From: an uncultured euryarchaeote
GTDB lineage: Archaea; Thermoplasmatota; Poseidoniia; Poseidoniales; Poseidoniaceae
Assembly: GCA_937897005.1 (NCBI GenBank)
Contig: CALCOQ010000195.1
Span: 1-6,307, forward strand
Length of the DNA stretch: 6,307 bases
Direction of reading: 5' to 3'
This document shows positions 1-5,764 of this stretch, in pieces. Position 1 is the first letter of the stretch, and each line of letters starts with the position of its first letter. Under the pieces are notes generated by a model. The model saw only the letters and a program-made list of their open reading frames with translations. It ran no database searches and was not told the origin of the DNA. The position numbers and the translations under genes were made by a program.

Positions 1-424
1 GAGCAATACTTGCTGCTGTTATCGAAGCGCAACGGGTTCCGCCATCTGCATTGAGGATGTCACAATCGACGTTGAGAGATATGGGCCCCAGTTGTTCAAG
101 GTCGATTCCTGCTCTGAGTGAGCGAGCAATCAGGCGCTCAATCTCAAAAGTACGTCCTTTGGCTCCGCGCCTCTCGCGACGGAAGCGTGAATCGGTTGAG
201 CCGGGAAGCAGGGAATATTCTGCATTGACCCATCCTTTGGTTGCATCTCTAGGGAACCAATTTGGCAGCCGTGCATCTTTGGATACACAGACCAATACCA
301 CGGTATCTCCTTGTTTGTAGAGAACCGAAGCAAGAGCATTGCTTGTGAAGTCGAAGTCAACGGAGATATCTCTCATTTCATCTGAAGGACGCTCGGTCTC
401 CAAGTCGGTCTTGAATTTAGCCAT
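1..424 (-). CDS. rph: Ribonuclease PH (tRNA nucleotidyltransferase), N-terminal part, cut by window edge
   Basis: RNase PH is a phosphorolytic 3'-5' exoribonuclease that trims tRNA 3' ends in the cytoplasm; the bacterial enzyme is a ring-shaped hexamer. I translated this from the ATG at 424: 141 codons are visible, roughly the first 55-60% of a typical ~240-residue protein. Family landmarks in order are GWVNAEYSLLPGST (64-77), RRERRGAKGRTFEIERLIAR (82-101) and the phosphate-binding stretch DCDILNADGGTR (120-131, with R131). The GWV-AEY, GRT-EI-RLI-RSLRA and ADGGTR wording fits bacterial RNase PH better than archaeal exosome subunit Rrp41, whose corresponding region reads more like MAPFSV..R and EISKVIREALEP. 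The catalytic aspartates of the C-terminal half lie outside the window. ATG at 424 was chosen because MAKF is followed directly by family-like sequence; an in-frame TTG at 448 is possible but weaker. The gene diverges from the thiolase across 74 bp. Confidence 0.88.
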   Translation of the reverse strand, partial: MAKFKTDLETERPSDEMRDISVDFDFTSNALASVLYKQGDTVVLVCVSKDARLPNWFPRDATKGWVNAEYSLLPGSTDSRFRRERRGAKGRTFEIERLIARSLRAGIDLEQLGPISLNVDCDILNADGGTRCASITAASIA

Positions 425-440
425 GGGCCGGCGACGGCCC
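425..440 (-). promoter_or_regulatory. Perfect GC hairpin touching the rph start codon
   Basis: On the minus strand GGGCCG-TCGC-CGGCCC forms a perfect 6-bp stem with a 4-nt loop, and the ATG follows with no gap. Directly upstream is a purine-rich GAGGGAGG (446-439) that resembles a ribosome binding site but sits about 16 nt from the ATG when unfolded. Folding of the 16-nt hairpin would place it almost against the start codon. The structure is seen directly; a role in translation or autoregulation is inference. On the plus strand the same hairpin has a GNRA-type GCGA loop. Confidence 0.45.
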
Positions 441-498
441 TCCCTCAATCAATGCTTCGTACACTCAAGTTGAAGGATTGGTCACCTGTGGGCTGGGC

Positions 499-1683
499 AT
501 GGCGCAGCCTGAACCGGTCATCTGTGCAGTAGCCCGTACCCCCATAGGAAAGTTTCTCGGGAGCCTTTCAACAATGAGTGCGGTTGAGCTTGGAATCGTT
601 GCGGTCAAAGCAGTCATCGAAAGGTCGGGAGTTGATCCTGCAATCGTCGATGAGGTGTTGCTCGGACAAGTGTTACAGGGCGGTGCAGGGCAGGCTCCTG
701 CCAGACAGGTGGCACTTGGCGCTGGATTGCCTGATTCGATTGCTGCAACCACCATCAACAAGGTCTGTGGTTCTGGTCTGAAAGCGGTGATGATCGCTGC
801 TACATCGATACGTGCAGGTGAGCATCGCTGTATCATCGCTGGTGGAATGGAATCAATGTCGAAGTCGCCTCACATGGTGTTCGACGGACGTGGACGTCGT
901 CGTCTGGGTGGATTCGAGATGGTTGATTCACTGATTCATGACGGCCTTTGGGATGTCTACAATGATGAACACATGGGGAATACTGGTGAAACTGTTGCCT
1001 TGGAGCATGATATCAGCAGAGAGGATTCAGATTCATTTTCGGTACGTAGTCACCTTCTAGCGTCTTTTGCATGGGACAATGGTTGGTTTGATTGGGAAGT
1101 AGTACCTGTATCAGTTCCTCAGAGGAGAAATGACCCTGTACTGGTTGACAGGGACGAGGGTTTCCGTGCGGATACCTCGCTCGATGGTCTGGCATCATTG
1201 CGACCAGCATTCGATAAGGATGGACAGGTCACCGCTGGGAACGCCAGCCAGATATCCGACGGAGCGGCTGCGGTGATGGTCGCTGACCGTGCACTGGCTG
1301 AGGAGAAGGGTTGGGAGATCATCTGTTCGATCAAGGATCATGTGACCAGTGGCCTTGCACCCGCGAGGGTGATGAGTGCACCTATTCCTGCTATCGAGGC
1401 ATTGCTTGAACGAAATGGACTTGCTGTCGAGGATGTTGACCTCTACGAACACAATGAGGCATTCGCTGCCGCTTCCTGTTCGGTCTTCAAAGCGATTGAA
1501 ATTCCAATTGATAGATTCAATGTTCATGGCGGAGCGGTTGGATTGGGACATCCACTTGGGGCCAGCGGGGCGCGTTGTCTGATCACCTTGCTCGGAGCGA
1601 TGCGTCGAACCAATGCAAAAAATGGAATCGTGACACTTTGCTTGGGTGGTGGCAATGCTGTCGCCATGTTGGTGGAGTGCTGA
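499..1683 (+). CDS. Acetyl-CoA acetyltransferase (thiolase), complete
   Basis: This is a cytosolic thiolase-family enzyme that condenses two acetyl-CoA to acetoacetyl-CoA, or cleaves 3-ketoacyl-CoA in the reverse direction. From the ATG at 499 it has 394 residues, the normal family length. All catalytic elements are present: nucleophilic cysteine in NKVCGSGLKAVM (C90), GGMESMS (115-121), the TSLDGLASLRPAFDKDGQVT segment, NEAFA (319-323), NVHGGAVGLGHPLGASG with the catalytic histidine (H351), and CLGGGNA with the second active-site cysteine (C381). The sequence resembles bacterial biosynthetic (PhaA/AtoB-like) thiolases rather than the archaeal thiolase that partners HMG-CoA synthase and a DUF35 protein, which suggests old transfer from bacteria (inference). 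A TTG at 478 opens the frame, but the added residues are not thiolase-like, so 499 is preferred. It diverges from rph and converges on the NFACT gene. No other fatty-acid or isoprenoid gene is in view, so the pathway and preferred direction cannot be fixed. Confidence 0.93.
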   Translation: MAQPEPVICAVARTPIGKFLGSLSTMSAVELGIVAVKAVIERSGVDPAIVDEVLLGQVLQGGAGQAPARQVALGAGLPDSIAATTINKVCGSGLKAVMIAATSIRAGEHRCIIAGGMESMSKSPHMVFDGRGRRRLGGFEMVDSLIHDGLWDVYNDEHMGNTGETVALEHDISREDSDSFSVRSHLLASFAWDNGWFDWEVVPVSVPQRRNDPVLVDRDEGFRADTSLDGLASLRPAFDKDGQVTAGNASQISDGAAAVMVADRALAEEKGWEIICSIKDHVTSGLAPARVMSAPIPAIEALLERNGLAVEDVDLYEHNEAFAAASCSVFKAIEIPIDRFNVHGGAVGLGHPLGASGARCLITLLGAMRRTNAKNGIVTLCLGGGNAVAMLVEC

Positions 1684-1688
1684 ATATT

Positions 1689-1703
1689 CCTCAATTGATG
1701 AGG
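1689..1703. terminator. Small hairpin at the thiolase/NFACT convergence
   Basis: CCTCA-ATTGA-TGAGG forms a 5-bp stem with a 5-nt loop. It straddles the NFACT stop codon (1691-1693) and starts 6 nt after the thiolase stop. On the minus strand it is followed by AATATTC. The two genes meet with only 7 bp between stop codons, so any termination signals must lie inside or very near the coding ends. The stem is short and lacks a long T-run, so this is only a weak candidate. Confidence 0.25.
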
Positions 1704-3835
1704 CCATGGTTTTCAGATATCTCTGATTGACCTGGTATCACTGGAAGTACATCGTCAGTGGTAAGACCCGTTGCTTTGGCTATCTTATTGGCCAGCGTCT
1801 CCTTCTTGTCTCTACCTGGGCGGATGATGGCCCAACGTTGACAGATTGCGGATACGCCACCAATGGTCCCACACATCAGCAATGGAACTGCATTGATACA
1901 TACCAGTCCGAGTGCAAGTTCAAGCGGAACATCTCTCATCCAGTTTCGTTTTCCTCTGATGACGAATGATCCCTTACCAACGAATTCTCCGGTCTCTGCA
2001 CTCTTGGAGACCTGACCGGGTTTGACCCAGAAAACTGCCCCTCCTGCTCTTCCCGCATTCCATGCCCGGCTCCATGCAAGTGCCAATGATGCTGCTTGAG
2101 TCTGTGCTTCCTCGGTGAATTCCTCGATGCCGAGGTCGTCCACGAGTTTGAGAGCTGGAACTCCTTCAGGCAGATTGATGGGGGGATGTTCATCCTTGAT
2201 GAATCCAGCTTTCATCTTCATGATTCCAGAGGCAGCTCCATGCAGATCAGCGTGTACATATCTATCATCGCTGCGCAGATGTTTCTTGACCAGCATATCA
2301 TTCCCTTTGGCATCCCTTCCCGCTACCATCAAGTGGTTTCCATCTAGAATCGTCCAACGATGGTTCTCGAACCATAGGCGGCGAGAACGGCGAACACCTG
2401 CCACCTTGCCACCTTCTTCCATCTTCTTCTCGACCTTGCGCGCCTTCTCAAGTTCCTTGCGGGTAGTGATCAGAGCCTGCCTTGCCCCGACACTCTTTTC
2501 TTGCTGTTTGCGCGCTTTCTCGAACCAACGCTGTGCGTTCTGATGCACAGTATCATCGAGATATACCTCTACGACAGGCCCTCTGGCCGAGTTCATGTGA
2601 TCTGGTAGCACCATCTCCAAGGTTCGTTGAGCAGGGTCGCAGGATTTCAGCCACTTCGTCTTCCCCATCTGAGCAGACACCTCTTGCCAGCCGATGCGCT
2701 CAACGGCTTCTCTGGTCTGCACCAGAATACCATCAACGTGCATCCAGGCATCTGTTATTGCGTGCCCAAGTGCCTGCATCCGTTCTACTTCAGAATCGAA
2801 GGACTCAAGCGCTTTCTCTTGTTGCTCCAGACGGCGTGCCATCCTTTCGGCCTTGGTACCGATCAATCCACCACGTACAGAAGCAGAGGTCAGTTCAGTC
2901 TCTCTTCTTGACAAGGCCATTGCATCGTGGGCACCTTTCCATGCATCGGCAGCAGCCGTCATCGATGGCATCTCAATCGTTGTCAGCCCCTCATGTTCAG
3001 GAAGTAGAATCGGAGTCGCTTCCACAACCTTCTCCGAGAGGAAGATTTCTCTGTTGATCGAATCCTCAGGAGCGATTTCATCGTATTCCTTCTCGCTACC
3101 TTCCTCAAGGATGAGCCATGAGAGATGATTACCTGACAATTCATTCAGCATCTTCGTCAAGGATTCACAGATCTTGGCCACCTTGGTCGGGTTGCTGGCG
3201 ACTTCATTTGCTGCCATCGTTTCATCGATGCCCGAGTCGGCGCAGATGGCGCGAGCATAGACTCTCCCAAGATTGGCCTGTCCTGCAAGTGTGCGCACCA
3301 ATTCACGTTCGCTGTTGGCAAGCAGTTCACTCATCTTTGCTTCATCCAGTTGATGAGGGTCGCTTGCTTCAGGAGGGAATCGATATGGCTCACCGCGTTT
3401 CAGAGTTCGGCCAGCATAGGTCGCATGAGTCAAGGGTTGGATGATGGTATGCGATTCATCTGTCAGAATGATGTTACCATCACGGAAACATTCGATCACT
3501 AGATGGCGAGGCCCTTCCCGTGAATCGAAACTCAGTACGAGAATTCTGTCAAAACCATGCTGCTCGACCTTTTCCAATCTGGCATTACCGAGATGTTTGC
3601 GTAGCAACATGGCGAACGGGCTGGGTTGAGCAGGCATTGGCCGGTCGCGACTTGAGAGATAGATGCGCTTGCCACGGACAATGACCAGATCTTGTTGGCT
3701 ACCTTCCTTTGGATTGATTCTAAGAACCACCTGCTCATGATGGGGTTGGTATGCTTTCTTCATCCAGCCGCCGACCTGCGCCTGTAACTCCAGAGACATC
3801 CTGCGCAGATCGAAACCGCTCATCTGTTCGCGCAT
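1691..3835 (-). CDS. rqcH: NFACT-family ribosome quality control protein RqcH (archaeal NEMF/Rqc2 homologue)
   Basis: Members of this family bind large ribosomal subunits still carrying peptidyl-tRNA and, in bacteria and archaea, direct C-terminal alanine tailing for degradation of the stalled peptide. The 714-residue protein has the expected order. NFACT-N includes SFDL-like SGFDLRRM (6-13), PSPFAMLLRKHL (71-82) and HGFDRIL (93-99), whose D96-R97 pair matches the Asp-Arg motif needed for tRNA binding and tailing in characterised RqcH. A helix-hairpin-helix-like stretch follows (188-204), then helical coiled-coil segments around 325-355 and 435-475. NFACT-R/DUF814 spans about 486-632, with GRDAKGN (506-512), YVHADLHGAAS (526-536) and KGSFVIRGKRNW (621-632). 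A typical archaeal tail ends in VIPGQSE. The start at 3835 fits the family N-terminus and has a good ribosome binding site. It is the second gene of a probable operon, 4 bp after the Nudix-MBL stop codon. Intact, with no oddities. Confidence 0.94.
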   Translation of the reverse strand: MREQMSGFDLRRMSLELQAQVGGWMKKAYQPHHEQVVLRINPKEGSQQDLVIVRGKRIYLSSRDRPMPAQPSPFAMLLRKHLGNARLEKVEQHGFDRILVLSFDSREGPRHLVIECFRDGNIILTDESHTIIQPLTHATYAGRTLKRGEPYRFPPEASDPHQLDEAKMSELLANSERELVRTLAGQANLGRVYARAICADSGIDETMAANEVASNPTKVAKICESLTKMLNELSGNHLSWLILEEGSEKEYDEIAPEDSINREIFLSEKVVEATPILLPEHEGLTTIEMPSMTAAADAWKGAHDAMALSRRETELTSASVRGGLIGTKAERMARRLEQQEKALESFDSEVERMQALGHAITDAWMHVDGILVQTREAVERIGWQEVSAQMGKTKWLKSCDPAQRTLEMVLPDHMNSARGPVVEVYLDDTVHQNAQRWFEKARKQQEKSVGARQALITTRKELEKARKVEKKMEEGGKVAGVRRSRRLWFENHRWTILDGNHLMVAGRDAKGNDMLVKKHLRSDDRYVHADLHGAASGIMKMKAGFIKDEHPPINLPEGVPALKLVDDLGIEEFTEEAQTQAASLALAWSRAWNAGRAGGAVFWVKPGQVSKSAETGEFVGKGSFVIRGKRNWMRDVPLELALGLVCINAVPLLMCGTIGGVSAICQRWAIIRPGRDKKETLANKIAKATGLTTDDVLPVIPGQSEISENHGLIN

Positions 3836-3839
3836 TCAT

Positions 3840-3848
3840 TCACCCCTC
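3840..3848 (-). promoter_or_regulatory. Ribosome binding site of rqcH, containing the upstream stop codon
   Basis: GAGGGGTGA on the minus strand closely matches the archaeal Shine-Dalgarno consensus GGAGGTGA and ends 4 nt before the ATG at 3835. Its last three bases are the TGA stop of the Nudix-MBL gene. A ribosome terminating on the upstream gene would therefore sit on this site, which suggests translational coupling and a shared transcript. It also supports 3835 over the out-of-frame ATG at 3839. Confidence 0.65.
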
Positions 3849-5387
3849 AGCAATTCTCCACAGGTCGCTGTTTGATGATATCTTGCCAACTCTTTGCCAT
3901 GCCAACAGATGTGATAGTGTCTGTTGCCTGGCCAGTATCGGATGAGCAGCGGGCGTATCTTCATAGGCGAAAATAGCGATATCAGCAAGCTCCTCAAGAC
4001 CTGAGTCCACAGCCATGAGTACCTTGTCATGTCTCTTTTCACGGTGCTCGATATAGTTACTCAAAGTTTGCTGCGGCAATGGTAGAACCGGTCCATGCGA
4101 GGGGAACAACAAGTGTGGCTCCAAACTCTTCAGTCGTTGTAATTGTTGCAGATATTCCTCCATCCTTCCCTCAACTGGAGGAATTAGGATGGTCCCTATT
4201 CCAGCGATCATGTCGCCAGCAACGAGTCCTGAATCATTGAGTAGACAAATGTGCCCAGGACAGTGACCCGGAGTGATCAAGGCTCGCCACATGACGGCTT
4301 CTTCACCTCCGGATAGAACGATGAAATCAGCATCCATGATGATTCGCCGAACATGTCCTGACAACACCGCTGCGGTTTCAGCGCTGGCCCAGATCTCCGC
4401 ATCTGAAATCTCTTTCAGCAGCGTCAAGTCTCCAAGATGATCCAGATGGCGATGAGTGAAGAGGTAGGCGATCAACTTCCCACCATGTTCCTCCATCCTG
4501 TTGATGGCCGCTGTGATTCGTCTCTGTCCCTCCTCATTCCTTATCGCAGGGTCGACAAGTATGTGTTCACCACCTGGTATTCCAAGGAGATAGGAATTGG
4601 TTGTGGTTGCAGGTGGAAGGGTTGCGGTAGGAACAGGGATGCATTCCACTCCATGGGCAAACAGAATAGTCCGCTCCGCAGGGGCACGCAAGGCCATATC
4701 GGCGCTCAGTGCAGCGATATCTCCATCAAATGTCGGCAACGACTCCACCACTTCCATCAATATCGTCACTATCGGTGGAGGCAATTTGATCTGGTGTGTT
4801 CTCCATTCATCCAGAACATCTGTAGGAGTCACCCATCTGAAGGCATCGAATTCAGTCTGTCCGTCCAAGGCTGGCTCTGGCACTTCGCCTTTGCAATGCA
4901 TGAACATGAAGCGATTCTCAAAACGCAACGATGCAAATTCAGGAGTGGTCCGACGAGTCAATTCGATCAAGGCATCAGCACAGAATGGCAACTGGCCATC
5001 AACCACGGCTTTCATCCAGGCAGATTTATCTTCAAGAATCGCTTTCCTGGTTTGTGTTTCCGCACTCTCCACGATTCCTGCTGAAGAGATGATGTAACCC
5101 ATTTCCTCAATCAATTCTCTATGCATTCCAGCATGTGATGCTGCCTCGATGGAGTCCTCGAAATCGGAGAGTGCAGATATCATCTCCACAGCTGCTCTGT
5201 CCACCTTGCCTATACCGCCTCCTGGAAATGACCAGTATCCCGGAAAGGCTGGCAATTCGTCAACCCGATGTGCAAGCAGCACCTCAAGTCCATCTTCTCC
5301 GCTTCTTGTCAGCATCAAAGAAGCGCTTGGGCGAGCATCGCTTGGCGTCGTTTCAGACACCACAATCCCCTCGGGAACCTCGCTCAT
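3840..5387 (-). CDS. Nudix hydrolase (NUDT19-like) fused to LACTB2-like metallo-beta-lactamase-fold hydrolase
   Basis: This is a 515-residue two-domain enzyme. Residues ~20-215 are a Nudix domain: ASLMLTR, then WSFPGGG (52-58), then HRELIEEMG (89-97) supplying metal ligands E91, E94 and E95. The gap between the glycines and RELIEE is about 19 residues longer than in the classical Nudix box, as in NUDT19/RP2-type CoA diphosphatases, and RFENRFMF plus FRWVTPTDVL also fit that group. Residues ~255-450 are an MBL domain with all metal ligands: THRHLDH (H312, H314, D316, H317), PGH (H375), GD (D392) and SHG (H431). Residues ~450-515 look like the winged-helix tail of LACTB2 (NTPxxL...HL...GKI pattern). 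Human LACTB2 is an endoribonuclease; NUDT19 hydrolyses CoA species. Which substrate applies here is unknown. Cytosolic, no signal peptide. It heads the probable operon with rqcH and diverges from the small membrane gene. Confidence 0.88.
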   Translation of the reverse strand: MSEVPEGIVVSETTPSDARPSASLMLTRSGEDGLEVLLAHRVDELPAFPGYWSFPGGGIGKVDRAAVEMISALSDFEDSIEAASHAGMHRELIEEMGYIISSAGIVESAETQTRKAILEDKSAWMKAVVDGQLPFCADALIELTRRTTPEFASLRFENRFMFMHCKGEVPEPALDGQTEFDAFRWVTPTDVLDEWRTHQIKLPPPIVTILMEVVESLPTFDGDIAALSADMALRAPAERTILFAHGVECIPVPTATLPPATTTNSYLLGIPGGEHILVDPAIRNEEGQRRITAAINRMEEHGGKLIAYLFTHRHLDHLGDLTLLKEISDAEIWASAETAAVLSGHVRRIIMDADFIVLSGGEEAVMWRALITPGHCPGHICLLNDSGLVAGDMIAGIGTILIPPVEGRMEEYLQQLQRLKSLEPHLLFPSHGPVLPLPQQTLSNYIEHREKRHDKVLMAVDSGLEELADIAIFAYEDTPAAHPILARQQTLSHLLAWQRVGKISSNSDLWRIAEG

Positions 5388-5390
5388 GGT

Positions 5391-5395
5391 ACCTC
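5391..5395 (-). promoter_or_regulatory. Ribosome binding site of the Nudix-MBL gene
   Basis: GAGGT on the minus strand lies 3 nt before the ATG at 5387. The spacing is a little short but the motif matches the archaeal anti-Shine-Dalgarno core, and it supports 5387 as the start. I see no convincing TATA box in the 52 bp separating this gene from the divergent small gene. Confidence 0.45.
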
Positions 5396-5439
5396 GAGAC
5401 GGCCATGGTCTTCAAGCCTGTTTGCTTCATCGACTGTAC

Positions 5440-5601
5440 ATGAGCCGCAATGACCCCATTGGACCTCTGGTCGAACACATGGAGGAGGAAGAAGCGGTCA
5501 AGGGTCGAAGACGTGCTCTGGGAAGATTGGCAGTAGGTTGGTTCATCGCCTTTCTGATGGTCGCCAGTGTCTCACGATGGTTCATGCATAGATTGGTGTG
5601 A
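5440..5601 (+). CDS. Small single-pass membrane protein (53 residues), unknown function
   Basis: I do not recognise the family. From the ATG at 5440 the product has an acidic N-terminal part (EHMEEEEA, 12-19), a basic patch (KGRRR, 21-25), one hydrophobic helix at about 30-45 (LAVGWFIAFLMVASVS) and a short basic/aromatic tail (RWFMHRLV). Charge distribution suggests the N-terminus stays in the cytoplasm. Support for a real gene: membrane protein-like composition, a stop codon followed at once by a hairpin, and an otherwise empty gap between the Nudix-MBL gene and the tRNA. No ribosome binding site is visible, which would fit leaderless translation. An in-frame ATG at 5386 would add 18 residues but overlaps the divergent gene's start codon and adds no membrane-like sequence, so 5440 is preferred. 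It could still be a chance ORF. Confidence 0.55.
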   Translation: MSRNDPIGPLVEHMEEEEAVKGRRRALGRLAVGWFIAFLMVASVSRWFMHRLV

Positions 5602-5617
5602 ATCGCTTCGCAGCGAT
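5602..5617 (+). terminator. Perfect hairpin directly after the small membrane gene
   Basis: ATCGCT-TCGC-AGCGAT is a perfect 6-bp stem with a 4-nt loop, starting at the first base after the TGA stop (5599-5601). It could end or protect the mRNA 3' end, or separate that transcript from the tRNA unit downstream. No T-run follows, so it is not a classical intrinsic terminator. Confidence 0.4.
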
Positions 5618-5626
5618 GCGGTTGAA

Positions 5627-5635
5627 TTGAAATAC
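5627..5635 (+). promoter_or_regulatory. Candidate TATA box of the tRNA-Gln gene
   Basis: TTGAAATAC lies in the most A/T-rich part of the 57-bp spacer between the small gene and the tRNA. Its centre is about 28 bp before the mature tRNA 5' end, near the usual distance for an archaeal TATA element when the leader is short. The match to the consensus (TTTAWATA-like) is partial. Confidence 0.3.
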
Positions 5636-5658
5636 AGAGGCCATCACCGGCGGATGTC

Positions 5659-5734
5659 AGCCCCTTGGTGTAGCGGTCCATCATGTGAGACTCTGGATCT
5701 TGCGACGGCGGTTCAAATCCGCCAGGGGCTACCA
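5659..5734 (+). tRNA. tRNA-Gln, anticodon CTG, CCA encoded
   Basis: A complete cloverleaf can be drawn by hand. The acceptor stem AGCCCCT (5659-5665) pairs fully with AGGGGCT (5724-5730); the discriminator is A5731 and the CCA tail is encoded (5732-5734). The D-arm holds A14 (5672) and the G18-G19 pair (5675-5676). The anticodon stem TGAGA/TCTTG (5686-5690, 5698-5702) has two G-U wobbles at its outer end, and the loop CTCTGGA places CTG at 5693-5695, reading CAG codons. The T-arm is GGCGG-TTCAAAT-CCGCC (5707-5723). The variable loop has 4 nt. The A1-U72 acceptor end is typical of archaeal tRNA-Gln, which archaea normally charge by the Glu-tRNA/GatDE route. No intron is seen at the usual 37/38 site. 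The strand opposite the T-arm is nearly repeated in the trailer, described separately. Confidence 0.96.
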
Positions 5735-5764
5735 TCATCACCAATTCCTCTGGCGGATTTGAAC
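5711..5764. repeat. Inverted repeat: tRNA T-arm/acceptor versus its 3' trailer
   Basis: GTTCAAATCCGCCAG inside the tRNA (5711-5725) is perfectly reverse-complemented by CTGGCGGATTTGAAC at 5750-5764. Allowing one G-U pair, the match extends three more positions (5726-5728 with 5747-5749), giving 18 consecutive pairs around a loop of 18 nt. In RNA this pairing would compete directly with the T-stem and the 3' acceptor strand. Confidence 0.8.

Noticed and set aside
1..424. Assignment to archaeal exosome subunit Rrp41
   Set aside because: The conserved stretches match bacterial RNase PH more closely than Rrp41. The C-terminal half is not visible, so a deviant Rrp41 cannot be completely excluded.
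478..498. TTG start extending the thiolase by seven residues
   Set aside because: The added residues (MVTCGLG) are not thiolase-like; MAQPEPVICAVARTPIGKF from 499 matches the normal family N-terminus.
2115..3444. Several plus-strand ORFs of 94-191 codons
   Set aside because: They are antisense shadows of the complete NFACT/RqcH gene, with Ser/Arg/His/Cys-rich compositions typical of reversed coding strands.
4437..5097. Plus-strand ORFs of 215 and 166 codons
   Set aside because: They lie antisense within the Nudix-MBL gene, whose frame has clear domain motifs throughout; their translations are not protein-like.
5386..5439. Upstream ATG at 5386 for the small membrane protein
   Set aside because: It overlaps the divergent Nudix-MBL start codon and adds 18 residues with no recognisable feature. 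ATG at 5440 is simpler.
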